From Kitasatospora cheerisanensis KCTC 2395 (GTDB taxonomy: Bacteria > Actinomycetota > Actinomycetes > Streptomycetales > Streptomycetaceae): a DNA stretch of 64,000 nucleotides. Each line of letters opens with the position of its first letter. Within the stretch, counting starts at the first letter, position 1. Position numbers and translations under genes: made by a program. The stretch spans positions 3,140,852-3,204,851 of the forward strand of contig NZ_KK853997.1 of the NCBI RefSeq assembly GCF_000696185.1, in the 5' to 3' direction. The notes beneath the pieces are model-generated. The model saw only the letters and a program-made list of their open reading frames with translations. It ran no database searches and was not told where the DNA came from. This document shows positions 1 to 9,212 of this stretch, in pieces.

Positions 1-188
1 CCGGGCGTGCGGGTGCGGGGAGCGCAGCACGGCGCCCCAGAGCAGTCCTTCGGCCCACAGGTCGGCGGCGTACGGGTAGATGCCGAGGGCCTTGGGGAGC
101 GCGTCGGTGCGCAGCGGGGAGCTGCCGAGTCCGGTGGAGCCGGTCTCGTCGTCCGCGGGGGCGGCCGCCGGGAGCTCGGTGGCGGAGG

Positions 189-192
<4 letters not shown>
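1..192 (-). CDS. Xanthine dehydrogenase-like molybdopterin-binding subunit, N-terminal fragment
   Basis: This is the first 64 codons of the large molybdenum-cofactor subunit of a xanthine dehydrogenase/aldehyde oxidase-type hydroxylase; the rest lies outside the window. The visible part ends in WGAVLRSPHPHAR, the typical start of the first conserved domain (substrate channel and Moco-facing fold). It is preceded by a ~35-residue acidic N-terminus. The ATG overlaps the stop of the upstream iron-sulfur gene (ATGA), so the FAD, Fe-S and Mo subunits are translationally coupled in that order. Substrate (xanthine, hypoxanthine or another aldehyde or heterocycle) cannot be told from this fragment. 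Family assignment is good; specificity is unknown. Confidence 0.85.
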
Positions 193-1328
<1,136 letters not shown>

Positions 1329-1332
<4 letters not shown>

Positions 1333-2202
1333 TTCAGCGCCCTTCCCAACGCCCGGCGGGCCAGCACGGCTACGGTACGCCGCAGGCGGGCGGCGGCCAG
1401 GGCCGCCCCTCGCCGGGCACGGTGCCTTCGGGGACGCAGGCGCCGGCCACGTACTCGCCGAACGCGGCGAGTGCGGCGGGGTCGATGAGGACGGCTCCGT
1501 CCTGGCCGCGGGCGTCCCAGTCGATGCAGCCGGCCACCCAGCTCTCGGCCTCCAGCGGCCGCAGCGGGACGGGGCGACGGCGCCGACGGCGCAGCGCACG
1601 CCGCGCCGGGCGGGGTCGAGGACGAGGGCGACGGAGGCGGCGGCGCGGGACGGGCCGCTGCGGCCGGTGGACTTGAGGAACACCTGCGGGGCGTGCAGCA
1701 GCGGCACCCGCACCCAGGTGAGGAGTTCGCCGGGGCGCAGCGGGTCGAGTCCGGTGAGCAGGTGGCTGATCGGGACGTCGCGGACGGTGCCGGGCCGGGC
1801 GAGGGTGGCGGTGGCTTCGAGGGCGGCGAGCACGGGGAGGGTGTCGCCGGCGGGGTCGCCGGTGGCGATGTTGCCGCCGAGGGTGCCGACGTTGCGCACC
1901 TGCGGGGGTCCGGCGGTGCGGGCGGCGTCGGCGAGGGCGGGGATGAGGGCGGCGAAGTCGGGGCGGTCCATCCGGGCGTGGGTGAGTCCGGCGCCGAGAA
2001 CGGCGGTGCCGCCGTCCTCGTAGCGCCAGCCGCGCAGTTCGGTGATCCGGCCGAGTCCGATCAGGGCGGCGGGCCGCAGCCGCCCGCCGTTGACGGCCTC
2101 CATCAGGTCGGTGGCGCCCGCCACCGGCACCGCCCCGGGGGTGGCGGCCAGCGCTTCGACCGCCTCGTCGACCGAGGCCGGCATCATGATCGTCCGGTTC
2201 AC
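1329..2202 (-). CDS. FAD-binding subunit of xanthine dehydrogenase-like hydroxylase (two apparent frameshifts)
   Basis: Medium subunit of the molybdenum hydroxylase, carrying FAD (family FAD_binding_5 plus CO dehydrogenase flavoprotein C-terminal domain). The N-terminal half reads cleanly, with VPVAGATDL near residue 25 and the FAD-contact motif RNVGTLGGNIATGDPAGD. The C-terminal half is split over three frames: one base is missing near 1570-1574 (after CAVGAVAP) and one in the C4 run at 1406-1409, after which the chain ends normally with RALGRALK. The restored length, ~291 residues, is usual for the family. I chose GTG at 2202; an ATG at 2223 is an alternative. First gene of the three-gene operon. 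Confidence 0.78.
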
Positions 2203-2434
2203 CAGGTTCCCACCGTGCTCCATTTGCAGTGCGGCCTGCCGCCCGTAGGGTACGGGCGATCGGTGCGGGTTGGGCAACTCTGGCACACAAAGACCGCTGA
2301 TCATTTCCGGGGCCGCGGACAGGTCCGACCAACTCGGGACAACTCCGGACGCGAACGCGACCGGGTCGATGTCCAGGTGATCGGTTGTTCACCTGATCCT
2401 GACGAGGCGGCCGCGTCCGGAGTTCCGGTACGTC

Positions 2435-4057
2435 CTAGCAGGTCTCGCCGGGGCGGCCGTCGATCGGCCGGCCGACGATGCCGGGCTTGCGCTGCCAGGG
2501 ACGCGGGCCGTCGGGGCGGCGGTACTCGATGCCGAGCGCGTCCAGGCGCGGGTAGTGGCCGGCCATCCGGGCCTCGAAGCCGGCCCAGTCGCGGGCGGCG
2601 GGGTCGCGCGGCAGGTCGGACCAGGCGACCTCGGCGAACGCGGCGAGGCGCGGGAACACCTTGTAGTCGACGTCCCGGCCGTCGAACATGAACTCGGTCC
2701 AGATGTTGGCCTGGGTGCCGATGACGTGCCGGGCGGCGGCCTCGTCGAGCTGCGGCGGGACGGGCTCGAAGCGGTAGACGTCCTCCAGCGTGCGCACCCA
2801 GCCGACCGGGATCGGCTCCTCGTCGCCGGGGGCCTGCCGGTGGTCGAGGTAGACGTGCTGCTCGGGGCACATCACCACGTCGTGGCCGGCCTGCGCGGCG
2901 GCGATGCCGCCCTCGTAGCCGCGCCAGGAGGAGACGGCGGCGCCGGGGGCGAGGCCGCCCTCCAGGATCTCGTCCCAGCCGATCAGGCGGCGGCCGCGCT
3001 CGGCCAGCCAGCTGTCGAAGTGCCGGATGACGTGGCTCTGCAGTTCGAACTCGTCCTTCAGGCCGAGTTCGGCGATCCGGGCCTGCGCGGCGGGGCTGGC
3101 CTTCCACTGGTCCTTGGGGCACTCGTCGCCGCCGAGGTGGACGAAGGTGGAGGGGAAGATCTCCAGCACCTCCTCCAGCACGTGCTCGTAGAACCGCAGG
3201 GTGGCCTCGGAGGGGTTCAGGATGTTCTCGCTGACGCCCCAGTCGGTCCAGGTGCCGAGCGCGGCGGTGTCGACCACGTCGGTGTTGCCGAGCTCGGGGT
3301 AGGCGGCGACGGCGGCCTGGTTGTGGCCGGGCAGGTCGACCTCGGGGACGACGGTGATGTGCCGGGCGGCGGCGTAGGCGACGATCTCGCGCAGGTCGTC
3401 CTGGGTGTAGTAGCCGCCGTGCGGCTGGTCGTCGCGCCGCCCGCCGGCCCGGTAGCCGACCATCGAGCGCTCGCGCCAGGCGGCGGTCCCGGTGAGCTCC
3501 GGGTAGCGCTTGATCTCGATCCGCCAGCCCTGGTCGTCGGTCAGGTGGAAGTGCAGGACGTTCAGCTTGTGCGCGGCGAGCTGGTCGATGAACCGCAGCA
3601 CGCCGGCCTTGGGCATGAAGTGCCGGGAGACGTCGAGCAGCGCGCCGCGCCAGCCGAACCGGGGCGCGTCGTGGATCTCCACCGCGGGCACCGTCCAGCT
3701 CGCGCCGGGCAGCGGGGCGGTGCGGTACGCGGCGGGGCCGAGCAGCTGGCGCAGGGTCTGCGCGGCGTGCGACAGGCCGGCGGGGCCGCCGGCGGTGAGC
3801 CGCACCTCGCCGGCGTCGGCGCTCAGCCGGTACTCCTCGGCGGCGAGGGTCTCGTCGAGCGCGAGCAGCAGGCCGCCGGCCTGCCCGGCGGGCGCGGGGT
3901 CGAGGTCGAAGCCGGTGGCGGCGGACAGCTCGGCGCGCAGCCGGCGGGCGACGCCCTCGGTGCCGGGGGCGGCGGCGATCCGGGTGCCGGCGTCCAGCAC
4001 GAAGGGGGCGGCGTCGTCGGGGGTCTGGACGTGCAACGGGGCAGGGATGAGGTCCAT
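2435..4057 (-). CDS. Beta-N-acetylhexosaminidase, GH20
   Basis: Hydrolyses terminal GlcNAc/GalNAc from chitobiose-type oligosaccharides by substrate-assisted catalysis. The small N-terminal domain (about 1-120) is followed by the GH20 barrel from the conserved FGWRGALLDVSRHF (about 135-147) and HFHLTDDQGW (about 169-178). The catalytic Asp-Glu pair is D311-E312 in HLGGDECPKDQW. No signal peptide is visible, so the 540-residue enzyme is probably cytoplasmic and acts on imported sugars. ATG 4057 is preferred over the in-frame ATG 4066 because a purine-rich stretch precedes it. No chitin-utilisation partners are adjacent. Family assignment is firm. Confidence 0.93.
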   Translation of the reverse strand: MDLIPAPLHVQTPDDAAPFVLDAGTRIAAAPGTEGVARRLRAELSAATGFDLDPAPAGQAGGLLLALDETLAAEEYRLSADAGEVRLTAGGPAGLSHAAQTLRQLLGPAAYRTAPLPGASWTVPAVEIHDAPRFGWRGALLDVSRHFMPKAGVLRFIDQLAAHKLNVLHFHLTDDQGWRIEIKRYPELTGTAAWRERSMVGYRAGGRRDDQPHGGYYTQDDLREIVAYAAARHITVVPEVDLPGHNQAAVAAYPELGNTDVVDTAALGTWTDWGVSENILNPSEATLRFYEHVLEEVLEIFPSTFVHLGGDECPKDQWKASPAAQARIAELGLKDEFELQSHVIRHFDSWLAERGRRLIGWDEILEGGLAPGAAVSSWRGYEGGIAAAQAGHDVVMCPEQHVYLDHRQAPGDEEPIPVGWVRTLEDVYRFEPVPPQLDEAAARHVIGTQANIWTEFMFDGRDVDYKVFPRLAAFAEVAWSDLPRDPAARDWAGFEARMAGHYPRLDALGIEYRRPDGPRPWQRKPGIVGRPIDGRPGETC

Positions 4058-4126
4058 GCGCCTCATCCTGCCCCGATCGCCCCCGATTGGCATAGACCAC
4101 TCGGGGGCCGTTCCCGCAGGTGCGGG

Positions 4127-4402
4127 TCAGTCCTTCTTGTCGTCCCCGCCCGGGTTGTTCAGCCCGTCGAAGATCTCCTTGCACATCGGGCAGACCGGGT
4201 ACTTCTTCGGGTCGCGGCCGGGCACCCAGACCTTGCCGCACAGCGCCACCACGGGGGACCCGGAGAGCGCGCTCTCCATGATCTTGTCCTTCTGGACGTA
4301 GTGGGCGAAGCGCTCGTGGTCGCCGTCCCCGTGCGAAGTCTGCGGGACGGGCTCGACCAGGGTGCCGGTGCCGAGGCCGCGCTCGGGCTCAAGAGTGCTC
4401 AT
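4127..4402 (-). CDS. DUF3039 family protein
   Basis: A 91-residue actinobacterial protein of unknown function. The C-terminal half has a treble-clef/zinc-ribbon-like pattern: one Cys in VVALCGKVW and a CPMC pair in YPVCPMCKEIFDGL, consistent with one bound metal. The start MSTLEPERG is the only sensible ATG. It lies 60 nt downstream of the yqgE start-to-stop unit and in the same orientation, so co-transcription is possible. Function cannot be inferred from context; the family name comes from the conserved HYVQKDKI and the CGK..P..PVCPMC pattern. Confidence 0.85.
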   Translation of the reverse strand: MSTLEPERGLGTGTLVEPVPQTSHGDGDHERFAHYVQKDKIMESALSGSPVVALCGKVWVPGRDPKKYPVCPMCKEIFDGLNNPGGDDKKD

Positions 4403-4461
4403 GGGTGCCAAGTCTATGGGGGTCGCCCGGAAGGGGGCCACCATGCGGGACGCGGCCGCGG

Positions 4462-5040
4462 TCAGTTCAGGGTGGGGTCGTCCGGGTAGGTGGCGAGCAT
4501 CGCCAGCGGGCCGCGCTGGCGGCGCAGCACGGAGCGCCACATCCGGTCCGGCTCGATGCAGGAGACGTCGCCGGCCTCGCACTCCACCGGGTACCAGGCG
4601 CCCTCGGCGATCTCCCGTTCCAGCTGGCCGGGCGACCAGCCGGAGTAGCCGGCGAACACCCGCATAGCGCCGAGCACCCCGGCCAGCACCTGCGGCGGGG
4701 CCTCCAGGTCGACCAGGCCGATCGCGCCGTGCACCCGCCGCCAGCCCAGCGGCGCCGGGTGGGTCTCCTCGCCGGGCACCACCGCGATCGCCAGCGCCGA
4801 GTCGAGCGCCACCGGGCCGCCCTGGAACACCACCGCGGGGTCGCCGGTGAGCGACGCCCAGCCGTCCAGCACCGCGGCCACGTCCACCGGGGTGGGCCGG
4901 TTGAGGACCACGCCGAGCGCCCCCTGGGCGTCGTGGTCGAGCAGCAGGACGACCGCCCTGGCGAAGTTCGGGTCCGTCAGCACGGGTGTCGCCACGAGCA
5001 GTCGGCCGGTGAGCGAGGGGGCCGCTTCCATGCCTGCCAT
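4462..5040 (-). CDS. YqgE/AlgH family protein (DUF179)
   Basis: Cytoplasmic protein of the YqgE/AlgH fold; biochemical role unknown. The family signature is clear: GRLLVATPVLTDPNFARAVVLLLDHD near the start, LGVVLNRPT, VFQGGPV, and the C-terminal GYSGWSPGQLE followed by GAWYPVE. Length 192 residues is usual. I used ATG 5040 (MAGMEAAP); ATG 5031 is equally possible. It is divergent from murA with a 218-nt gap that presumably holds promoters for both. Confidence 0.9.
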   Translation of the reverse strand: MAGMEAAPSLTGRLLVATPVLTDPNFARAVVLLLDHDAQGALGVVLNRPTPVDVAAVLDGWASLTGDPAVVFQGGPVALDSALAIAVVPGEETHPAPLGWRRVHGAIGLVDLEAPPQVLAGVLGAMRVFAGYSGWSPGQLEREIAEGAWYPVECEAGDVSCIEPDRMWRSVLRRQRGPLAMLATYPDDPTLN

Positions 5041-5258
5041 GATGCCCCCCGTCGGGCCGCCGCGGACACCCGGCGGGCCGTCGGCAGGGCCACCCGTCCG
5101 GCGCAATGGCGGTGCCGCGAAGCACCCCTTACAGCATGATCACCAATAGGGCACACGGGAACCAATCGCCCACCCTCTACCATCTATGAGGTGGCGAAGG
5201 GCCGTTCCCTCAGCTCCGCAGCCAGAAACCTCCCCTGCGCACCCGGATTGCGAGAACG

Positions 5259-6614
5259 ATGACCGACGACGTCCTGCTGGTCCACGGCGGAAACCCGCTC
5301 GAAGGCGAGATCCAGATCCGCGGCGCCAAGAACCTGGTCCCCAAGGCCATGGTCGCCGCGCTGCTCGGCCAGGGCCCCAGCAGACTGCGCAGCGTGCCGG
5401 ACATCCGGGACGTCAAGGTCGTCCGCGGCCTGCTGCAGCTGCACGGGGTCACCGTCCGCACCGGCGACGAGGAGGGCGAGCTGATCCTCGACCCCTCGCA
5501 CGTCGAGAGCGCCAACGTGGCGGACATCGACGCGCACGCCGGCTCCTCGCGCATCCCGATCCTGTTCTGCGGCCCGCTGCTGCACCGGCTCGGCCACGCG
5601 TTCATCCCGGGTCTCGGCGGCTGCGACATCGGCGGCCGGCCGGTCGACTTCCACTTCGAGGTGCTGCGCCAGTTCGGCGCCACCATCGAGAAGCACCCGC
5701 AGGGCACCTACCTGGTCGCCGCCCAGCGGCTGCGCGGCACCAAGATCGAGCTGCCGTACCCGTCGGTCGGCGCGACCGAGCAGGTGCTGCTGACCGCGGT
5801 GCTGGCGGAGGGCGTCACCGAGCTGCGCAACGCCGCGATCGAGCCGGAGATCGTCGACCTGATCTGCGTGCTGCAGAAGATGGGCGCCATCATCTCGATG
5901 GGCACCGACCGCACCATCCTGATCACCGGTGTGGACGAGCTGGACGGCTACACCCACCGGGCGCTGCCGGACCGCCTGGAGGCCGCCTCGTGGGCCTGCG
6001 CGGCGCTGGCCACCAAGGGCGACATCTACATCCGGGGCGCCGAGCAGATCCCGATGATGACCTTCCTGAACACCTTCCGGAAGGTCGGCGGCGCCTACGA
6101 GATCGACGACGCGGGCATCCGGTTCTGGCACCCGGGCGGCGAGCTCAAGGCGATCGCCCTGGAGACCGACGTCCACCCGGGCTTCCAGACCGACTGGCAG
6201 CAGCCGCTGGTGGTGGCGCTGACCCAGGCCACCGGCCTGTCGATCGTGCACGAGACGGTGTACGAGTCGCGGCTGGGCTTCACCGGGGCGCTGAACCAGA
6301 TGGGCGCGCACATCCAGCTGTACCGGGAGTGCCTGGGCGGCACCCCGTGCCGGTTCGGGGCGCGCAACTTCAACCACTCCGCGGTGGTCTCCGGCCCGTC
6401 CAAGCTGATGGGCGCCGAGCTGGTCATCCCGGACCTGCGCGGCGGCTTCTCGTACCTGATCGCGGCGCTGGCCGCCGAGGGCACCTCGACGGTGCACGGC
6501 ATCGACCTGATCAACCGCGGCTACGAGAACTTCATGGACAAGCTCCGCGACCTGGGCGCGCACATCGAGCTGCCGTCCGAGGCCGAGCCGGTCGAGGTCG
6601 GCCTGACCGCCTGA
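5259..6614 (+). CDS. murA: UDP-N-acetylglucosamine 1-carboxyvinyltransferase MurA
   Basis: First committed step of peptidoglycan synthesis: transfers enolpyruvate from PEP to UDP-GlcNAc in the cytoplasm. The 451-residue EPSP-synthase-like fold begins with the N-terminal GGNPLEGEIQIRGAKN, which holds the UDP-GlcNAc/PEP-binding Lys-Asn. The fosfomycin-reactive catalytic cysteine is present at about C122 in GGCDIGGRPVD, so this copy is predicted to be fosfomycin-sensitive. The C-terminal GGFSYLIAALAAEG and NRGYENFMDKL match the family end. It is transcribed towards hupA and separated from it by a strong hairpin. Confidence 0.96.
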   Translation: MTDDVLLVHGGNPLEGEIQIRGAKNLVPKAMVAALLGQGPSRLRSVPDIRDVKVVRGLLQLHGVTVRTGDEEGELILDPSHVESANVADIDAHAGSSRIPILFCGPLLHRLGHAFIPGLGGCDIGGRPVDFHFEVLRQFGATIEKHPQGTYLVAAQRLRGTKIELPYPSVGATEQVLLTAVLAEGVTELRNAAIEPEIVDLICVLQKMGAIISMGTDRTILITGVDELDGYTHRALPDRLEAASWACAALATKGDIYIRGAEQIPMMTFLNTFRKVGGAYEIDDAGIRFWHPGGELKAIALETDVHPGFQTDWQQPLVVALTQATGLSIVHETVYESRLGFTGALNQMGAHIQLYRECLGGTPCRFGARNFNHSAVVSGPSKLMGAELVIPDLRGGFSYLIAALAAEGTSTVHGIDLINRGYENFMDKLRDLGAHIELPSEAEPVEVGLTA

Positions 6615-6632
6615 CGCCGGGCCCGTGAAAAG

Positions 6633-6670
6633 CCGGTGGCCGGCCTCCCCGAGGGGAGGCCGGCCACCGG
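6633..6670. terminator. Bidirectional hairpin terminator between murA and hupA
   Basis: A perfect 18-bp inverted repeat (arms 6633-6650 and 6653-6670) closing on a 2-nt GA centre. It lies 19 nt after the murA stop and 17 nt before the convergent hupA stop, so it can serve both genes. There is no U-tract, as is usual in streptomycetes. Confidence 0.85.
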
Positions 6671-6686
6671 TGCGTTCAGCGGAGGG

Positions 6687-6968
6687 TCACTTGCCCTTCG
6701 CGGCTTCCTTCAGCTTCGAGCCGGCGCTGACCTTGACGCTGTAGCCCTCGGCGATCTGGATCGGCTCGCCGGTCTGCGGGTTGCGGGCGGTGCGGGCAGC
6801 GCGCAGGGTGCGCTCGAAGGTCAGGAAACCGGGGATGGTGACCTTCTCGTCGCCCTTGGCGACGACCTCGCCGGTGATCTCGGCGAAGGCCGCCAGCACG
6901 GCGTCGGCGTCCTTGCGGGTCACCTCGGCACGCTCGGCCAGCGCGGCCACCAGCTCACTGCGGTTCAT
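6687..6968 (-). CDS. hupA: HU-family nucleoid protein (HupA type)
   Basis: A 93-residue HU homologue that binds and bends DNA as a dimer. The sequence runs MNRSELVAALAERAEVT (helical body) through the beta-arm region, whose tip carries the conserved RNPQTGEPI (intercalating Pro), to a short Lys-rich end. It lacks the long Lys/Ala tail of the second streptomycete HU (HupS), so it is the vegetative HupA type. ATG 6968 is preceded by AGGAG at a good distance. Its position next to murA and malic enzyme matches S. coelicolor as I remember it. Confidence 0.93.
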   Translation of the reverse strand: MNRSELVAALAERAEVTRKDADAVLAAFAEITGEVVAKGDEKVTIPGFLTFERTLRAARTARNPQTGEPIQIAEGYSVKVSAGSKLKEAAKGK

Positions 6969-7406
6969 GTGTACTCCTGTGGTCTGTTGCTCTGCCGTGC
7001 GCGGAGGCATGGCCGGTCCGCGAACGGTGCTCGTTCAGGCGAGGGGTGGTCAGGGGCCGGGCTCGCACCGCGAAGCGCCGCAAACTGCCCGCCTGGGTAC
7101 GAATCCTGCCCCGACCGGCACTGAGAAAGCCAATCGGGCACCGGCGTGGTTGACCCGAACAGCGCCCGCCGGACAGAGGTATGACGCTCCGTCGGCTCCG
7201 GGGTGTCCGGGGCGGGCGGCGGCCGGGACGACACGCCGTGGCACAACCGGGGACGTTCCGTACTTGTCGGACACGCCACCCCGTCGCAGGGCTACGGTAC
7301 GCCTTGGCACCGACAAGCCCAAACACGCCCCTTGCCCTTGTGTCGCAAGGGATCCGGCACGTTCGCCGCAATCCGGGCGCGGCGAGCGTGCCGGTCGCTC
7401 ACCGGC
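6969..7406 (-). promoter_or_regulatory. Non-coding upstream region of hupA
   Basis: 438 bases with no convincing gene. It holds the hupA Shine-Dalgarno (AGGAG) and presumably its promoter. On the minus strand a TTGGGC, a 17-nt spacer and TACCGT could form a HrdB-type promoter near 7290-7320; this is weak. A small inverted repeat, CCCTTG/CAAGGG around 7334-7350, lies ~57-73 nt downstream of the malic enzyme stop and could be part of its terminator. Nothing else stands out. Confidence 0.35.
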
Positions 7407-8882
7407 TCAGAGCTGAACGGCCGGGAACGCGGCGGTGTCGAGCGTTCCGACGATGCCCGGGGTGGGCCTCGCGGGGGCCGTCTCCGCGTCGCCACGGGCC
7501 GCCACGGCGGCGTCCCGGACGGCCGCGGCGACGGTCTTGGCGACGCCCGGGTGGAACACGCTGGGGATGATGTAGTTCGGGTTCAGCTCGTCGTCGGCGA
7601 CGGTGGTGGCCAGCGCCCGGGCGGCGGCCAGCATCATCTCGGTGTCGACGCTGCTGGACTGGGCGTCCAGCAGGCCGCGGAAGACACCCGGGAAGACCAG
7701 CACGTTGTTGATCTGGTTCGGGAAGTCGCTGCGGCCGGTAGCAACCACCGCGGCGGTCTGCCGGGCCACCGCCGGGTCGACCTCCGGGTCCGGGTTGGCC
7801 AGCGCGAAGACGATCGCGTCCTCGGCCATGGTGGCCAGGTCGTCGCCGTCCAGCACGTTCGGGGCGGAGACGCCGATGAACACGTCGGCGTCGGCCACGG
7901 CCTCCTTGAGGGTGCCGGTGCGGCCGGAGCGGTTGGTGTTCTCGGCGATCCAGCGCAGGTTCTCGTTCAGGTCCCCGCGGCCCAGGTGGACCACGCCCTG
8001 GACGTCCGCCACGGTGGCGTGCGCGACGCCCGCGGCCATCAGCAGCTTGAGGATCGCGGTGCCGGCGGCACCGGCGCCGCTCATCACCACGCGGATGTCG
8101 CCGATCTCCTTGCCGACCACCTTCAGCGCGTTGGTCAGCGCCGCCAGCACCACGATCGCGGTGCCGTGCTGGTCGTCGTGGAAGACCGGGATGTCCAGGG
8201 CCTCGCGCAGCCGGGCCTCGATCTCGAAGCAGCGCGGGGCGGAGATGTCCTCCAGGTTGATGCCGGCGAAGCCCGGGGCGATGGCCTTGACGATCGCCAC
8301 GATCTCGTCGGCGTCCTGGGTGTCCAGGCAGAGCGGCCACGCGTCGATGCCGGCGAAGCGCTTGAACAGCGCCGCCTTGCCCTCCATCACCGGCAGCGCG
8401 GCCTTCGGGCCGATGTTGCCCAGGCCGAGCACCGCGGAGCCGTCGGTGACCACCGCGACCGAGTTGCGCTTGATGGTCAGGCGGCGGGCGTCCTCCGGGT
8501 TCTCGGCGATCGCCATGCACACCCGGGCCACGCCGGGGGTGTAGATCATGCTGAGGTCGTCGCGGTTGCGGATCGGCAGCTTCGAGGACATCTCGATCTT
8601 GCCGCCGAGGTGCATCAGGAAGGTGCGGTCGGAGACCTTGCCGATGCTGACGCCGTCGATCGCCCGGAGCTTCTCGACGATCTCCTGGCCGTGCGCCACC
8701 GAGGAGGCGGCCACGGTGACGTCGATGCGCAGCGCCTCCAGGCCGGACGCGGTGACGTCCAGACCGGTGACCGAGCCGCCGGAGGACTCGACCGCGGTGG
8801 TGATGGAGCTCACCGCGTTGCCGGTGGCCGGCACCTCCAACCGGACCGTGATCGAGTTCGAGACACTGGGCACCGTCGCCAT
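7407..8882 (-). CDS. NAD(P)-dependent malic enzyme with N-terminal ACT-like domain
   Basis: Oxidative decarboxylation of malate to pyruvate. The N-terminal ~90 residues (SITVRLEVP..., GLDVTASG, RIDVTV) form an ACT-like ligand-sensing domain. The malic N-domain follows (YTPGVARVCMAIAENP, NSVAVVTDGSAVLGLGNIGP, VFHDDQHGTAIV), then the Rossmann domain with SGAGAAGTAIL near residue 305. The 491-residue ACT-containing form resembles the NAD-preferring malic enzyme of S. coelicolor (SCO2951, from memory), not the NADP-type. Start ATG 8882 has AAGAAGGA upstream. The cofactor call is inference from architecture and synteny. Confidence 0.9.
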   Translation of the reverse strand: MATVPSVSNSITVRLEVPATGNAVSSITTAVESSGGSVTGLDVTASGLEALRIDVTVAASSVAHGQEIVEKLRAIDGVSIGKVSDRTFLMHLGGKIEMSSKLPIRNRDDLSMIYTPGVARVCMAIAENPEDARRLTIKRNSVAVVTDGSAVLGLGNIGPKAALPVMEGKAALFKRFAGIDAWPLCLDTQDADEIVAIVKAIAPGFAGINLEDISAPRCFEIEARLREALDIPVFHDDQHGTAIVVLAALTNALKVVGKEIGDIRVVMSGAGAAGTAILKLLMAAGVAHATVADVQGVVHLGRGDLNENLRWIAENTNRSGRTGTLKEAVADADVFIGVSAPNVLDGDDLATMAEDAIVFALANPDPEVDPAVARQTAAVVATGRSDFPNQINNVLVFPGVFRGLLDAQSSSVDTEMMLAAARALATTVADDELNPNYIIPSVFHPGVAKTVAAAVRDAAVAARGDAETAPARPTPGIVGTLDTAAFPAVQL

Positions 8883-9167
8883 CGACGTCCTTCTTCCTAG
8901 AATCAGCGGGCCGTGACCGGCCCGGCAATCGCGCAGCATGCTAGGTCTCGATCGTCGCACCAACCGGGGGCTTGCCAGAAATAACGTTCATTGAGTGTGC
9001 GGATCCGACAAACCTCCCAGGCCCGGCACGACGGCCTCCTTGCCCGTCGGCGCGGATGCGTTACATTGGAACGGCACCGGCTCGATCCAAGCCCCCGGGC
9101 CCAACCTTCGTCCCTTCGAGGGACCACTTGCCGCGAGGCGAGCATGGCGGGTCGGTGTTCAGCTGCA
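8883..9167 (-). promoter_or_regulatory. Non-coding leader region of malic enzyme
   Basis: About 285 bases between the helD terminator and the malic enzyme start, with no plausible gene on either strand. It is less GC-rich than its surroundings around 8960-9075 (AACGTTATTTC, AATGTAACG on the minus strand). This suggests one or more promoters for the malic enzyme gene with an untranslated leader; I cannot fix a start site. Confidence 0.35.
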
Positions 9168-9203
9168 CGAAAGGCCCCCCACCTCCGGGTGGGGGGCCTT
9201 TCG
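9168..9203 (-). terminator. Hairpin terminator of the helD-like gene
   Basis: Perfect 16-bp stem (9168-9183 with 9188-9203) with a TCCG tetraloop, nine bases after the stop of the helicase gene. The stem starts with CGAAAGG and ends with CCTTTCG, so the minus strand has a short U-containing descending arm. Confidence 0.85.
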
Positions 9204-9212
9204 CGTCCCCGG

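Noticed and set aside
9061..9160. Short frames near the malic enzyme leader
   Set aside because: No Shine-Dalgarno, no third-position GC bias and no similarity to known small proteins.
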